A stretch of 45,163 bases of DNA from Flavobacteriales bacterium (GTDB lineage Bacteria; Bacteroidota; Bacteroidia; Flavobacteriales; UBA7312). Positions 8,999-17,053 of this stretch are shown here, one piece after another. The DNA lies in NCBI GenBank assembly GCA_016779935.1, contig JADHMQ010000014.1, forward strand, positions 1-45,163, written 5' to 3'. Both the position numbers and the translations under genes were made by a program. Numbering within the stretch: the first letter of the stretch is position 1; every line of letters begins with the position of its first letter. Below the pieces are notes generated by a model, which saw nothing but the letters and a program-made list of their open reading frames with translations, searched no databases and had not been told where the DNA came from.

Positions 8999-11323
8999 TT
9001 AAAATTTTACGATGAAGGAATCTTGGAATCCTTTTTCACGCATTTTAACTAGATAAGTTCTTGCTGAATTAAAACTATCGAACTTGCCAGAGATGTAAAT
9101 AATCTGTTGGTTTTTAGTGTAAATGGTGGTTAAGTCTTCTAATCCTTCAATATCAATTACGTCGTCAAATATACCTAATTGTACTCTATAAACCACACCT
9201 CCATTACTTTCCGACTTATTTTCTCCCAAATTGAAGTTTAAAATTTCATTTTGGAATTGTTTGTTTTTTTCTTTTTCAATTTGATACGATTCTGCAAACT
9301 GAGAGGCAATCAACTTTTGGCGTTCGACTTGTAATTTAACAGTTTCACTTTCAAGCAATGCCTTTTTCTTTTCTACTTCTGCAGTCTGCACTTTTTGTGT
9401 AAGAGTGATAATATCGTTTTCGTTTTTCTTTTCAAGGGCTTGATATTTATTCGTTAGGTTTTCCAGCGACTTAGTTTTAGACTCAATTTGTGCGTTTTGT
9501 TGATTTACTTTTTGATTTAGTGTTGCTATCTCCCTGTTAAGTTCTTGTATAGATGCTGATTGTTTTTTAAGCGACTTTAGTTCACTTGTTTTTTGAGCTA
9601 AAGCAGAATTTGTTTTTTCTAGTAAAATTTGATTTTGTTCGAATTCCTTTTCAATGTTTCTATATTTATCAAGATCAGAGTTCAGAGTCTTTATTTTTTC
9701 ACTCAATTTTGAATTGGCAATTTCCATTTCCATAAACCCATTTTTAAAATCATTAAAGTCACTTTTCATTTGAGAACTTTCATTGATTTTGTTATTAGCT
9801 ATTTCTAGAGAATTACTTAATTTTTTATTTTCAGCTTGTAGTTTTAGTACAGTTTTGTTCTGCTCAGTCAATTCATTTTTAGTTGAGGAAAAATCTGAAT
9901 TGAGTTGACTTAATTTTTGTGTCAATTCGTTAATCTTATTAGCGGATAATGTCTGCTTATCGTTGAAGTTTTTGTTTGCAGAATCGAGTTGCTTAATTTT
10001 CTGATTCAATTTGTTGTTTTTGTTTTTAACCTCATTCAATTCTGTTTGCACAGCATTTTTACTTTTCAATAGTTCCTCCTTGGCTGCCTTTGTACTTGCT
10101 AATTCACTATTTACATCGTTAAGAGATTTTGTTAAATTACTTATTTCAGTTTTTGATGTTAAAGAACTTTGTGTTTTTTTCTTTAAATTTTCTTTAAGGG
10201 TATTGTTTTGCTCAGTTAGGCTTTTAAACTGAACTAATTTTTGGTTCAGAGAGGTGTTTTCTTTTTGTAAATCTGAATAATTGTCCAGTTTATTTCTTAG
10301 AGTAGCATTTTGTGTTTCAAGTTCTTTAATCTTCTTGTTTTCTTGAGTGAGTAGTAAATTCTTTTTCTTTAGGTCTATGATGGTTTTTGCCTTTTCAGCT
10401 ATGTCTTTACTTTGATTTTCTTTTAAAAATTTATTCTCAGTTTCTAAACTATAAATTTTCTTCGACTGTTCATTAATTACTCTATCTCTATTTTGAATGA
10501 GGTCTTTGTTCTTTTGCTCTAAATCGGATATCTTTTTTGTTTTCTCAGCAATAATTGAGGAATTGTTTTCCTTTTCAAGTTTGTATTCCTTTTCTAGTTT
10601 AACCAGTTTTTCTGAATTGGTATTTAACTTATCAATTTTACTTTCGAGCTTTTTGAAATTATCTACTGACTTATCTTTACTCTTTTTTAGAATTGAAACA
10701 AAGTCGACTCTTGCCTGTGAGTTTGGTCCAATGATAAAGCCAAATTGTCCAGTTTTAAGCTCAGGCACTTCATATGCGGCAGCAAAATTATTATTGATGA
10801 ATACGTTATACGTTGAGTTCGTGTAAATGATATCTATGTAATTATACTCAGAGTTATCCTTAACATACTTATTTTTTACCCATCCCAAATTAGATTCTGT
10901 TCCACTCAAATATTTTGAAGAGTTAGACATAATCTTCCTTATTCGATACTCTCTTTTACCATTTACTTCAATGCCAAGGCACTCCGAATTATCTTCAGAC
11001 ATATTCATTATAATGCCTGAGAAGAAGGTTCTTTTAATAGATGGTCCAATCTTTATGGCAGCTTTAAGTCTGTAGGTGTCAGGTAAATCATTCTTTTTAG
11101 AAAGAGTGATGAAGTCTGTATCTGGATTACTTCTATTTAAATATAAATCGCCATCGTCAATGACTATATAGTTCTCTTTTTCGACAATTGAAGGCAAAAA
11201 TTCGCTTTCGGAATTAAAGCTTTCAGAGAAAAATTCATCTTCAAAAGAAGATAGAGAAGTTGTTTGGGAATAGCCCACAATAGACACGACCAAACTTAAG
11301 AATAAGCTAATATATTTTTTCAT
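8999..11323 (-). CDS. Exported LamG-like / long coiled-coil / SPOR-like protein
   Basis: A 774-residue protein with three parts. Residues 1-19 are a Sec signal peptide ending GYS-Q. Residues about 22-212 form a beta-rich domain resembling LamG or DUF1080-type folds (alternating strands, [21 protein letters not shown]). Residues about 215-690 are an almost unbroken, Lys/Glu/Asn/Ser-rich coiled coil. Residues about 705-774 look like a SPOR domain ([33 protein letters not shown]), a fold that binds glycan strands lacking peptide stems. The protein could therefore link peptidoglycan to an outer-membrane or glycan ligand across the periplasm (inference). A -7 box lies at 11346-11353. It is the first gene of an operon with panB and the pseudouridine synthase, which gives no obvious functional clue. 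Confidence 0.85.
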   Translation of the reverse strand: MKKYISLFLSLVVSIVGYSQTTSLSSFEDEFFSESFNSESEFLPSIVEKENYIVIDDGDLYLNRSNPDTDFITLSKKNDLPDTYRLKAAIKIGPSIKRTFFSGIIMNMSEDNSECLGIEVNGKREYRIRKIMSNSSKYLSGTESNLGWVKNKYVKDNSEYNYIDIIYTNSTYNVFINNNFAAAYEVPELKTGQFGFIIGPNSQARVDFVSILKKSKDKSVDNFKKLESKIDKLNTNSEKLVKLEKEYKLEKENNSSIIAEKTKKISDLEQKNKDLIQNRDRVINEQSKKIYSLETENKFLKENQSKDIAEKAKTIIDLKKKNLLLTQENKKIKELETQNATLRNKLDNYSDLQKENTSLNQKLVQFKSLTEQNNTLKENLKKKTQSSLTSKTEISNLTKSLNDVNSELASTKAAKEELLKSKNAVQTELNEVKNKNNKLNQKIKQLDSANKNFNDKQTLSANKINELTQKLSQLNSDFSSTKNELTEQNKTVLKLQAENKKLSNSLEIANNKINESSQMKSDFNDFKNGFMEMEIANSKLSEKIKTLNSDLDKYRNIEKEFEQNQILLEKTNSALAQKTSELKSLKKQSASIQELNREIATLNQKVNQQNAQIESKTKSLENLTNKYQALEKKNENDIITLTQKVQTAEVEKKKALLESETVKLQVERQKLIASQFAESYQIEKEKNKQFQNEILNFNLGENKSESNGGVVYRVQLGIFDDVIDIEGLEDLTTIYTKNQQIIYISGKFDSFNSARTYLVKMREKGFQDSFIVKF

Positions 11324-11345
11324 GGTAAATTATTATGTTTGAGCA

Positions 11346-11353
11346 CAAATGTA
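11346..11353 (-). promoter_or_regulatory. -7 promoter box of the coiled-coil/panB operon
   Basis: On the minus strand this reads TACATTTG, an exact match to the Bacteroidota -7 consensus TAnnTTTG, 22 bases before the ATG at 11323. No clear TTG -33 element was found at the usual distance. Confidence 0.5.
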
Positions 11354-11379
11354 CTAAGTGTTATTTGGAATTAAAAGTA

Positions 11380-11387
11380 TAAATTTG
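11380..11387 (+). promoter_or_regulatory. -7 promoter box of the 11393 lipoprotein gene
   Basis: Reads TAAATTTG, matching TAnnTTTG. It ends only five bases before the ATG at 11393, so the transcript would be leaderless or nearly so. It is divergent from the box at 11346-11353. Confidence 0.5.
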
Positions 11388-11392
11388 CACTT

Positions 11393-12448
11393 ATGAAAAA
11401 AAGTTATTTACTATTTTTTTTAGTAATTGCCATTTTAACAGCCTGTGAAACTGACTTTGAGGTCAATGCACCTTGGAAAGAAACTGCAATTATTTATGGT
11501 TTGTTAGACCAAACTGTAGATACTCAAAAGGTTATTATTTACAAATCATTTTTAGGTCAAGAAAGCGCTTACACTATGGCCCAAGAGCCAGATTCTTTTT
11601 ATTATGCTGAAGATCAGTTGGAAGTCTTTTTATATGGCGTGAATTCAAATGATGATACAGTACAGGCCATAACTTTAGATTATAATCTCTCAAATAACAG
11701 ATTTTCTACTGGTTTTGATACTATTTTTTCTACTGAATACTCAGTCGAATATATTACAACCGAAAGTCTTGATGAATCTTTAGTCTATCACTTGTACGTT
11801 CATAACTTAGAAAGTGGTTATGAGGCTCGTTCATCAACAGCTTTAATAGAGCCTTTGGATATTAATCAAGGGTTTACTGATGAAATTAGGTTTTTTAAGG
11901 ATAACGAATATCGAAATCACAGGCTACAATGGTCGTCTTCCAGAAATGGAAAAATATATAGACCGTTTTTGAGGTTTTATTACTATGAGAGAAATGTTTC
12001 TTCCGGAGAGGTTGTGCGTAAATTCATTGATAAGTCATACTCTCAAATGTATTCAAGTAATTCGTCGGGAGGAAGTGATATGGAGCTTTATATTACAGGT
12101 GAAAGTTTTTATTTTTTCGTTGCCAATAGTATTTCGGAAAATATAAATATACAACGCATCAATGCAAAACAACTAGAAGATGGTTTTGAAGAATACGATT
12201 ACTGGGTAGGAGGAGTAGATTTTCTATTTCTAGTTGGAGGTGTAGATATAGCTCAATACGTAGAGATTAATAATTTACCAACTCTAATATTTCAAGATCC
12301 ACCAGCTTTTACTAATATTGAAAATGGGAGGGGAGTTTTCTCTTCAAGGCTCAATGCTCAGCAAACAGGTAAGTACTTAAGCATACCTTCTTTAACTGAG
12401 CTATCCAATGGAGATCTTACTGATCAGTTAAATTTCATAGAGCCATAA
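11393..12448 (+). CDS. Outer-membrane-type lipoprotein of unknown function
   Basis: A 351-residue predicted lipoprotein. The signal peptide ends in the lipobox LTAC with Cys18 as the lipidated residue. The mature part starts ETDFEVNAPWKETAIIYGLL and continues as a beta-rich protein with no catalytic motif I recognise. The general build (short lipoprotein start, early YGLLDQTVDTQKVIIYKSF strand pattern, length near 350) recalls the DUF4249-type lipoproteins of Bacteroidota, and another such protein lies at 41461-42591, but I cannot confirm that they are related. It stands alone between a divergent operon and dnaK, with no TonB receptor next to it. Confidence 0.75.
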   Translation: MKKSYLLFFLVIAILTACETDFEVNAPWKETAIIYGLLDQTVDTQKVIIYKSFLGQESAYTMAQEPDSFYYAEDQLEVFLYGVNSNDDTVQAITLDYNLSNNRFSTGFDTIFSTEYSVEYITTESLDESLVYHLYVHNLESGYEARSSTALIEPLDINQGFTDEIRFFKDNEYRNHRLQWSSSRNGKIYRPFLRFYYYERNVSSGEVVRKFIDKSYSQMYSSNSSGGSDMELYITGESFYFFVANSISENINIQRINAKQLEDGFEEYDYWVGGVDFLFLVGGVDIAQYVEINNLPTLIFQDPPAFTNIENGRGVFSSRLNAQQTGKYLSIPSLTELSNGDLTDQLNFIEP

Positions 12449-12497
12449 ATCTGTCAATTTGTCTTTATTTCCTGAACTTATGTCATCGCTCTAGATG

Positions 12498-12514
12498 TTG
12501 GCACAGACTTTGTA
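12498..12514 (+). promoter_or_regulatory. Sigma-54-like -24/-12 element before dnaK
   Basis: TTGGCAC at 12498-12504 and TTGTA at 12510-12514 reproduce the -24/-12 promoter form. The GG (12500-12501) and the second dinucleotide (12512-12513) are exactly ten bases apart. The -12 dinucleotide is GT rather than the consensus GC, which is a real weakness. No better TAnnTTTG box was found in the dnaK leader. Predicted transcription start near 12525. Confidence 0.35.
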
Positions 12515-12558
12515 TATAAGTAAAAGCGAAACACGCTAAAACATTAAATTTATATACA

Positions 12559-14460
12559 ATGAGCAAAATTATTGGAATTGATTTAGGAACTACCAACTCA
12601 TGCGTTTCCGTAATGGAAGGAAATGAGCCAGTAGTAATACCTAATAGCGAAGGTAAAAGAACAACACCTTCAATCGTTGCTTTCGTAGAAGGTGGCGAAA
12701 GAAAAGTAGGAGACCCTGCCAAAAGACAGGCGATTACTAATCCAGAAAAAACAATTGCTTCTATTAAGCGATTTATGGGAGAATCTTTTTCTAAAGTGCA
12801 GAAAGAAGCAGGACGTGTTCCTTACAAAGTAGTGAAAGGAGATAATGATACCCCTAGAGTATTAATTGACGATAGAAAATACACGCCACAAGAAATTTCG
12901 GCTATGATTCTTCAAAAAATGAAGAAAACTGCTGAAGATTATTTAGGACATGAAGTCAAGGAAGCAGTAGTAACTGTTCCTGCTTACTTTAACGATGCAC
13001 AACGTCAGGCTACAAAAGAGGCTGGTGAAGTTGCAGGACTTAAAGTGAGTCGAATTATTAACGAGCCAACTGCTGCCGCATTAGCTTATGGACTTGATAA
13101 ATCTGATAAGGACAGAACTATTGCTGTATTTGATTTAGGTGGGGGTACTTTTGATATATCAGTACTAGAGCTAGGCGATGGAGTATTCGAAGTAAAATCA
13201 ACTAATGGTGATACTCACCTTGGTGGAGATGACTTTGACCAAGTATTAATTGACTGGATGGCTGAAGAGTTTAAGTCTGAAGAAAACATTGATTTAAGAC
13301 AGGACCCAATGGCTTTACAGCGTTTGAAAGAAGCTGCTGAAAAAGCTAAAGTAGAATTATCTTCTAGCGCTCAGACTGAAATTAACTTACCATATATTAC
13401 TGCAACAGCTTCAGGGCCCAAGCACTTGGTAAGAACCTTAACTAAAGCTCAGTTCGAGAAATTAGCCGATAAGCTTATTCAAGCAACAATAGAGCCTTGC
13501 AAACAAGCATTAAAAGATGCTGGAATGTCTGCAAGTGACATTGACGAAGTTATTTTGGTAGGAGGTTCAACGCGTATACCTGCTATTCAAAACATAGTAA
13601 AAGAATTCTTTGGTAAAGAGCCTTCGAAAGGAGTAAACCCTGATGAAGTTGTGGCTATTGGAGCAGCTATTCAAGGTGGTGTACTTACTGGAGATGTAAA
13701 AGACGTTCTTTTATTAGACGTTACACCACTATCATTAGGTATTGAAACTATGGGTGGCGTAATGACTAAGCTTATAGAGTCAAACACGACTATCCCAACT
13801 AAGAAATCGGAAGTATTCTCTACTGCTGCTGATAATCAGCCTGCTGTAGATATTCACGTTTTACAAGGTGAAAGACCAATGTCTGCTGATAACAAAACTA
13901 TCGGACGTTTTCAGTTATCTGACATTCCCCCAGCACCTAGAGGAGTGCCTCAAATTGAAGTGACTTTCGATATCGATGCAAACGGAATATTGAATGTATC
14001 GGCAAAGGATAAAGCCACTGGTAAAGAGCAAAACATTAAGATTGAAGCCTCTTCTGGACTTTCTGAAGAAGAAATCGAAAGAATGAAGAAAGAAGCTGAA
14101 GCTAATGCCGATGCCGACAAACAAGCAAAAGAACAAGTTGAAAAGGTAAATGCTGCAGATGCAATGATTTTCCAAACCGAAAAGCAACTCAAAGAGTATG
14201 GCGATAAATTATCTGATGATAAGAAAAAGCCTATTGAAGACGCTTTAGAAGGATTGAAAAAAGCACACGAAAGCAAAGACTTAGCTGCAATTGATACAGC
14301 TATGGAAACCATCAATACAGCTTGGACTGCGGCTTCCGAAGAAATGTACAAAGCTACTCAAGATCAGCAAGCTGCTGATAGTGATGCTCAAGCAAGCCCA
14401 GAAGGCGGAGCCGATGATGTTACCGATGTAGATTTTGAAGAAGTAAAGGAAGATAAGTAG
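12559..14460 (+). CDS. dnaK: Molecular chaperone DnaK (Hsp70)
   Basis: A 633-residue Hsp70 chaperone. The N-terminal ATPase domain opens with [18 protein letters not shown]. Further ATPase landmarks are [13 protein letters not shown] and [14 protein letters not shown]. The substrate-binding domain carries [13 protein letters not shown] and [13 protein letters not shown]. The C-terminal lid ends in an acidic tail rich in Asp and Glu, as in bacterial DnaK. Start ATG at 12559 gives the usual [11 protein letters not shown]-terminus. The gene stands alone: no grpE, dnaJ or hrcA is in the window. It is followed by a strong hairpin terminator and preceded by a sigma-54-like element, so it is probably a single-gene unit. 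Confidence 0.99.
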   Translation: MSKIIGIDLGTTNSCVSVMEGNEPVVIPNSEGKRTTPSIVAFVEGGERKVGDPAKRQAITNPEKTIASIKRFMGESFSKVQKEAGRVPYKVVKGDNDTPRVLIDDRKYTPQEISAMILQKMKKTAEDYLGHEVKEAVVTVPAYFNDAQRQATKEAGEVAGLKVSRIINEPTAAALAYGLDKSDKDRTIAVFDLGGGTFDISVLELGDGVFEVKSTNGDTHLGGDDFDQVLIDWMAEEFKSEENIDLRQDPMALQRLKEAAEKAKVELSSSAQTEINLPYITATASGPKHLVRTLTKAQFEKLADKLIQATIEPCKQALKDAGMSASDIDEVILVGGSTRIPAIQNIVKEFFGKEPSKGVNPDEVVAIGAAIQGGVLTGDVKDVLLLDVTPLSLGIETMGGVMTKLIESNTTIPTKKSEVFSTAADNQPAVDIHVLQGERPMSADNKTIGRFQLSDIPPAPRGVPQIEVTFDIDANGILNVSAKDKATGKEQNIKIEASSGLSEEEIERMKKEAEANADADKQAKEQVEKVNAADAMIFQTEKQLKEYGDKLSDDKKKPIEDALEGLKKAHESKDLAAIDTAMETINTAWTAASEEMYKATQDQQAADSDAQASPEGGADDVTDVDFEEVKEDK

Positions 14461-14489
14461 CATAATTTTCTTCTTTTAGTTAGTAGAAA

Positions 14490-14518
14490 AGCCCCTCGAA
14501 AAGAGGGGCTTTTTTTTT
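14490..14518 (+). terminator. Rho-independent terminator after dnaK
   Basis: A perfect 8-bp stem, AGCCCCTC (14490-14497) with GAGGGGCT (14503-14510) around a GAAAA loop, is followed by an uninterrupted T tract. A-rich sequence precedes the stem. It ends the dnaK transcript and separates it from the small membrane protein gene. Confidence 0.95.
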
Positions 14519-14646
14519 ATGTCAAAAACTTATTTTGAAGGTGTAATATTTTCTTCATTAAGATTAGAATTTTTTGTTGTAAACTAATTGTTCGATTAAA
14601 TATTTTTATTTAATTCGCGCCGATTTTAAAACCAACTTAAATAAAC

Positions 14647-14955
14647 ATGAAAAAAACACTTGTAATATTACTTTCCCTTTGTGTAATACCTCTTCTATCT
14701 CTTGCTTCATTTCCGGTACAAAAGACCAATGACTTAATAGAGTTGTCTATTGAAGAAGATGCTTTTATGTCCAGCCCAACCTATGAAAGAAATGTAACTT
14801 TTTGTTGGATTGGTTTTGTGTTAGGCTTTATGTTAAATTTTGTTGGGATTGGGATTGCATACCTTGTGTCTAAAAATTATCAGTTAAGAAGGTCATCTTG
14901 GTATGGTCTTGCGGCTTTAATTTTCTCTGGCTTATTCTTGTTTTTGATGATGTAA
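14647..14955 (+). CDS. Small membrane protein of unknown function
   Basis: A 102-residue protein with an N-terminal hydrophobic segment that looks like a cleavable signal peptide (residues 1-21), a short acidic linker with IELSIEEDAFMSS, and two further membrane segments (about 51-73 and 84-101) separated by a basic turn NYQLRRSSW. No family recognised. It has a 186-base upstream region containing the dnaK terminator, so it has its own promoter, and it meets smpB tail to tail with a three-base gap. Conserved small proteins of this shape are common in Bacteroidota but uncharacterised. The reading frame and signal peptide make it a credible gene. Confidence 0.75.
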   Translation: MKKTLVILLSLCVIPLLSLASFPVQKTNDLIELSIEEDAFMSSPTYERNVTFCWIGFVLGFMLNFVGIGIAYLVSKNYQLRRSSWYGLAALIFSGLFLFLMM

Positions 14956-14958
14956 TAG

Positions 14959-15402
14959 CTATTTGCTAGCCCTGTCTATATCTCGCTGAACATCTCTGTC
15001 TTTAAGAGTATTTCGCTTGTCGTGTAGCTTTTTACCCTTAGCCACTGCAATTTCTATTTTTGCCCAGCCTTTTTCACTCAAGAATAATCGGAGAGGGACA
15101 ATAGTTAGTCCCACATCTTTCATTTTCTTTTGAATTTTGTTCAACTCTTGTCTATTAAGAAGAAGTTTTCTTTCCCGTTTTGGTAAGTGGTTAGCATAAT
15201 TTCCAAAAGCATATTCCTCGATATGCATACCAACTATAAAAAGTTCGTCTTTTTTGAAAGTACAAAATGAATCGGTGATAGCAGCTTTGCTTTCACGAAT
15301 GGATTTTATCTCCGTTCCTGTAAGCTGTATACCAGCCACGAAATTATCGAGTATTTGATACTCAAAACGTGCTTTTTTATTTTGGATATTCACCGATTTC
15401 AT
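14959..15402 (-). CDS. smpB: SsrA-binding protein SmpB
   Basis: A 147-residue tmRNA-binding protein that brings tmRNA to stalled ribosomes (trans-translation). Conserved features are the start KKARFEYQILDNFVAGIQLTGTEIKS, the block IRESKAAITDSFC, and the basic C-terminal tail KGKKLHDKRNTLKDRDVQRDI, which acts in the ribosomal decoding centre. A TAACTTCG sequence (minus strand, 15410-15417), one base off the TAnnTTTG -7 box, lies eight bases before the ATG, so the messenger may have almost no leader. The tmRNA gene itself is not in the window. Confidence 0.97.
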   Translation of the reverse strand: MKSVNIQNKKARFEYQILDNFVAGIQLTGTEIKSIRESKAAITDSFCTFKKDELFIVGMHIEEYAFGNYANHLPKRERKLLLNRQELNKIQKKMKDVGLTIVPLRLFLSEKGWAKIEIAVAKGKKLHDKRNTLKDRDVQRDIDRASK

Positions 15403-15423
15403 GATGTGGCGAAGTTACGGATT

Positions 15424-16266
15424 TTATCCTAGTGAGACATCAAGAATCATCATGATGATAAATCCGGCAATAAGCCCCATAGTAGCAAGGTCTGTATTTC
15501 CGCCACTTTGGCTCTCAGGAATAACTTCCTCTACTACAATAAATATCATAGCACCAGCAGCAAAGGCTAGGGCGTATGGAAGTATTGGTAGTGCATATAT
15601 TACTGCTGCAGCACCTATCATAGCGAAAATAGGCTCTACAATCGCTGATAACTGTCCCCATTTCCAACTTTTCCATTTACTAACACCTTGTCGTCTTAAG
15701 GGCATAGATACGGCAAAGCCTTCAGGAAAATTCTGAATACCTATTCCAATAGCTAAGGCTATGGCAGCTCCAATTTCGAATCCAGGAATACCGTGAGATA
15801 TAGCGCCGAAGGCGACCCCTACAGCTAATCCTTCAGGGATGTTGTGCAGAGCGATTGCTAGTACTAAAAGAATGGTCTTTTTCCATTTGGTAGGGTAGCC
15901 CTCTGCTTCTTCGACTTTTTTGAAGAGATGCAAGTGTGGGATGATTTTATCTAGCCAATATAAAAATAAGGCGCCCATAAAAAAACCTACTGCAGGAGGA
16001 AACCAAGATGGTAGGTTGGATGTACCCATCTCATTTTGCATTTCTACATAACTGATAGCAGGGGATAGTAGTGACCAAAAACTAGCCGCAATCATTACGC
16101 CACCAGTAAAACCTAGTGAAGCATCTAATAATTTTCTGTTGGTTTTATTAAAGAATACAACTAATGCTGCACCAGATGCAGTTAGCCCCCAAGTAAAAAG
16201 TCCAGCCAGTAGAGCTTGAAGAACAGGATTTTGTATTACAAACCAAGAATATAAATCGTTTATCAT
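15424..16266 (-). CDS. ZIP-family metal transporter (ZupT-like)
   Basis: A 280-residue inner-membrane divalent metal importer of the ZIP family. About eight hydrophobic segments are seen. The two metal-site motifs are HNIPEGLAVGVAFG and NFPEGFAVSMPL, matching the HNxPEG and (E/N)xPEG signatures of transmembrane helices 4 and 5. A charged loop follows helix 3 (KVEEAEGYPTKWKK). Substrate (zinc, iron or manganese) cannot be told from sequence. Its ATG overlaps the stop of the DtxR/MntR-type regulator by four bases, so the two are one operon. This suggests metal-dependent control of its own expression and of the divergent TonB receptor gene. Confidence 0.92.
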   Translation of the reverse strand: MINDLYSWFVIQNPVLQALLAGLFTWGLTASGAALVVFFNKTNRKLLDASLGFTGGVMIAASFWSLLSPAISYVEMQNEMGTSNLPSWFPPAVGFFMGALFLYWLDKIIPHLHLFKKVEEAEGYPTKWKKTILLVLAIALHNIPEGLAVGVAFGAISHGIPGFEIGAAIALAIGIGIQNFPEGFAVSMPLRRQGVSKWKSWKWGQLSAIVEPIFAMIGAAAVIYALPILPYALAFAAGAMIFIVVEEVIPESQSGGNTDLATMGLIAGFIIMMILDVSLG

Positions 16267-16919
16267 AATTCTCTGATTAAAAGTGTTTTTGCCACTTCAT
16301 TGCTAATGTGACGTTCTGTGTTATTTATTATTATTTCAAAAGAGTTGTCAAAATCTATCTGTTTTTTGATAACTACTTTACTGCCAATGGTAATTGAAAG
16401 AGAGTCCAAATATTTGAGTAGAGAAGGCATATCATTAGTTAAGCCAATTACCTCTCCTTTAACGTCATTTGGAAATTTGTTTAATGCTAATGCATTTGAC
16501 TTTGGAAATTCACCATTTATATTAGGAATGGGCTCTCCATGAGGGTCTTTTTTAGGTTTGCCTAAAAAAATATCGAGAGAATCAATAAGTTTAGATGATT
16601 TAATGTGTTCGAGCTGTTCGGCTACGTGATGAACTTCGTCCCAATCAAATTGTAATTTACTTACTAAAAAGCATTCCCAGAGTCGATGTTTTCTTACAAT
16701 ATAAATAGCTATTTTATAACCCGATGTACTTAATGATACACCTTTATATTTCTGATATTTAACTAATTTTTTTTCAGTTAATTTTTTATTCATTTCAGTA
16801 ACCGATGATGCTTTAGTTTTTAGCTCTTTTGCAATGGCATTAGTAGACACCATTTCCAATGAATAATTGGATAATTTTAGTATCGCCTTAAGATAATTTT
16901 CTTCTGCCAAAGTGGTCAT
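16263..16919 (-). CDS. DtxR/MntR-family metal-dependent transcriptional regulator
   Basis: A 218-residue iron/manganese-responsive repressor. The N-terminal winged helix-turn-helix is visible in TNAIAKELKTKASSVTEMNKKL. The metal-binding and dimerisation domain follows, with RKHRLWECFLVSKLQFDWDEVHHVAEQLEH carrying the usual Cys, Glu and His ligands. The C-terminal FeoA/SH3-like domain occupies about residues 145-218. It is the first gene of an operon with the ZIP transporter and divergent from a TonB receptor gene. Two small palindromes in the intergenic region could be its operators. Whether it senses Mn or Fe cannot be decided from sequence. Confidence 0.92.
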   Translation of the reverse strand: MTTLAEENYLKAILKLSNYSLEMVSTNAIAKELKTKASSVTEMNKKLTEKKLVKYQKYKGVSLSTSGYKIAIYIVRKHRLWECFLVSKLQFDWDEVHHVAEQLEHIKSSKLIDSLDIFLGKPKKDPHGEPIPNINGEFPKSNALALNKFPNDVKGEVIGLTNDMPSLLKYLDSLSITIGSKVVIKKQIDFDNSFEIIINNTERHISNEVAKTLLIREL

Positions 16920-16952
16920 TTTACAAAATTATAAAATTTAATTGAAATTAAT

Positions 16953-16968
16953 TTTAGTTTTCCCTAAA
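16953..16968. promoter_or_regulatory. Candidate operator for the DtxR/MntR-type regulator (site 1)
   Basis: TTTAG-TTTTCC-CTAAA is an inverted repeat with 5-base arms and a 6-base spacer. It resembles the TTTAGG-type palindromes bound by DtxR/IdeR/MntR proteins, though the inner bases are not symmetrical. It lies 33 bases upstream of the regulator's ATG, where it could control the regulator and ZIP operon. Confidence 0.4.
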
Positions 16969-16991
16969 TTTTTAAAATATTTATATTTTAT

Positions 16992-17000
16992 TTAGACTAA
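16992..17000. promoter_or_regulatory. Candidate operator for the DtxR/MntR-type regulator (site 2)
   Basis: TTAG-A-CTAA is a perfect short palindrome with the same half-site core as site 1. It ends 15 bases before the -7 box of the TonB receptor gene, so a bound repressor would cover the -33 region of that promoter. Confidence 0.35.
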
Positions 17001-17015
17001 TTATAAATAAAGATT

Positions 17016-17023
17016 TAAATTTG
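17016..17023 (+). promoter_or_regulatory. -7 promoter box of the TonB receptor pseudogene
   Basis: Reads TAAATTTG, matching TAnnTTTG. It overlaps a possible TTG start at 17021, which argues that translation starts instead at the ATG at 17054, about 25 bases after the predicted transcription start. Confidence 0.55.
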
Positions 17024-17053
17024 TCGCATAAATTCTTAAAAAACCATTGTGCT

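Noticed and set aside
10497-10826. 109-residue plus-strand hydrophobic frame
   Set aside because: It is the complement of a Lys/Glu-rich coiled coil, which always reads as Phe/Leu/Ser-rich on the other strand.
13915-14463. Three minus-strand frames opposite the end of dnaK
   Set aside because: They are shadows of dnaK codon use, with no family features, and overlap each other.
15401-15736. 111-residue plus-strand frame
   Set aside because: It is antisense to the ZIP transporter, whose motifs are unmistakable.
17021-17053. TTG start for the TonB receptor
   Set aside because: It lies inside the -7 promoter box; ATG 17054 gives a proper signal peptide.
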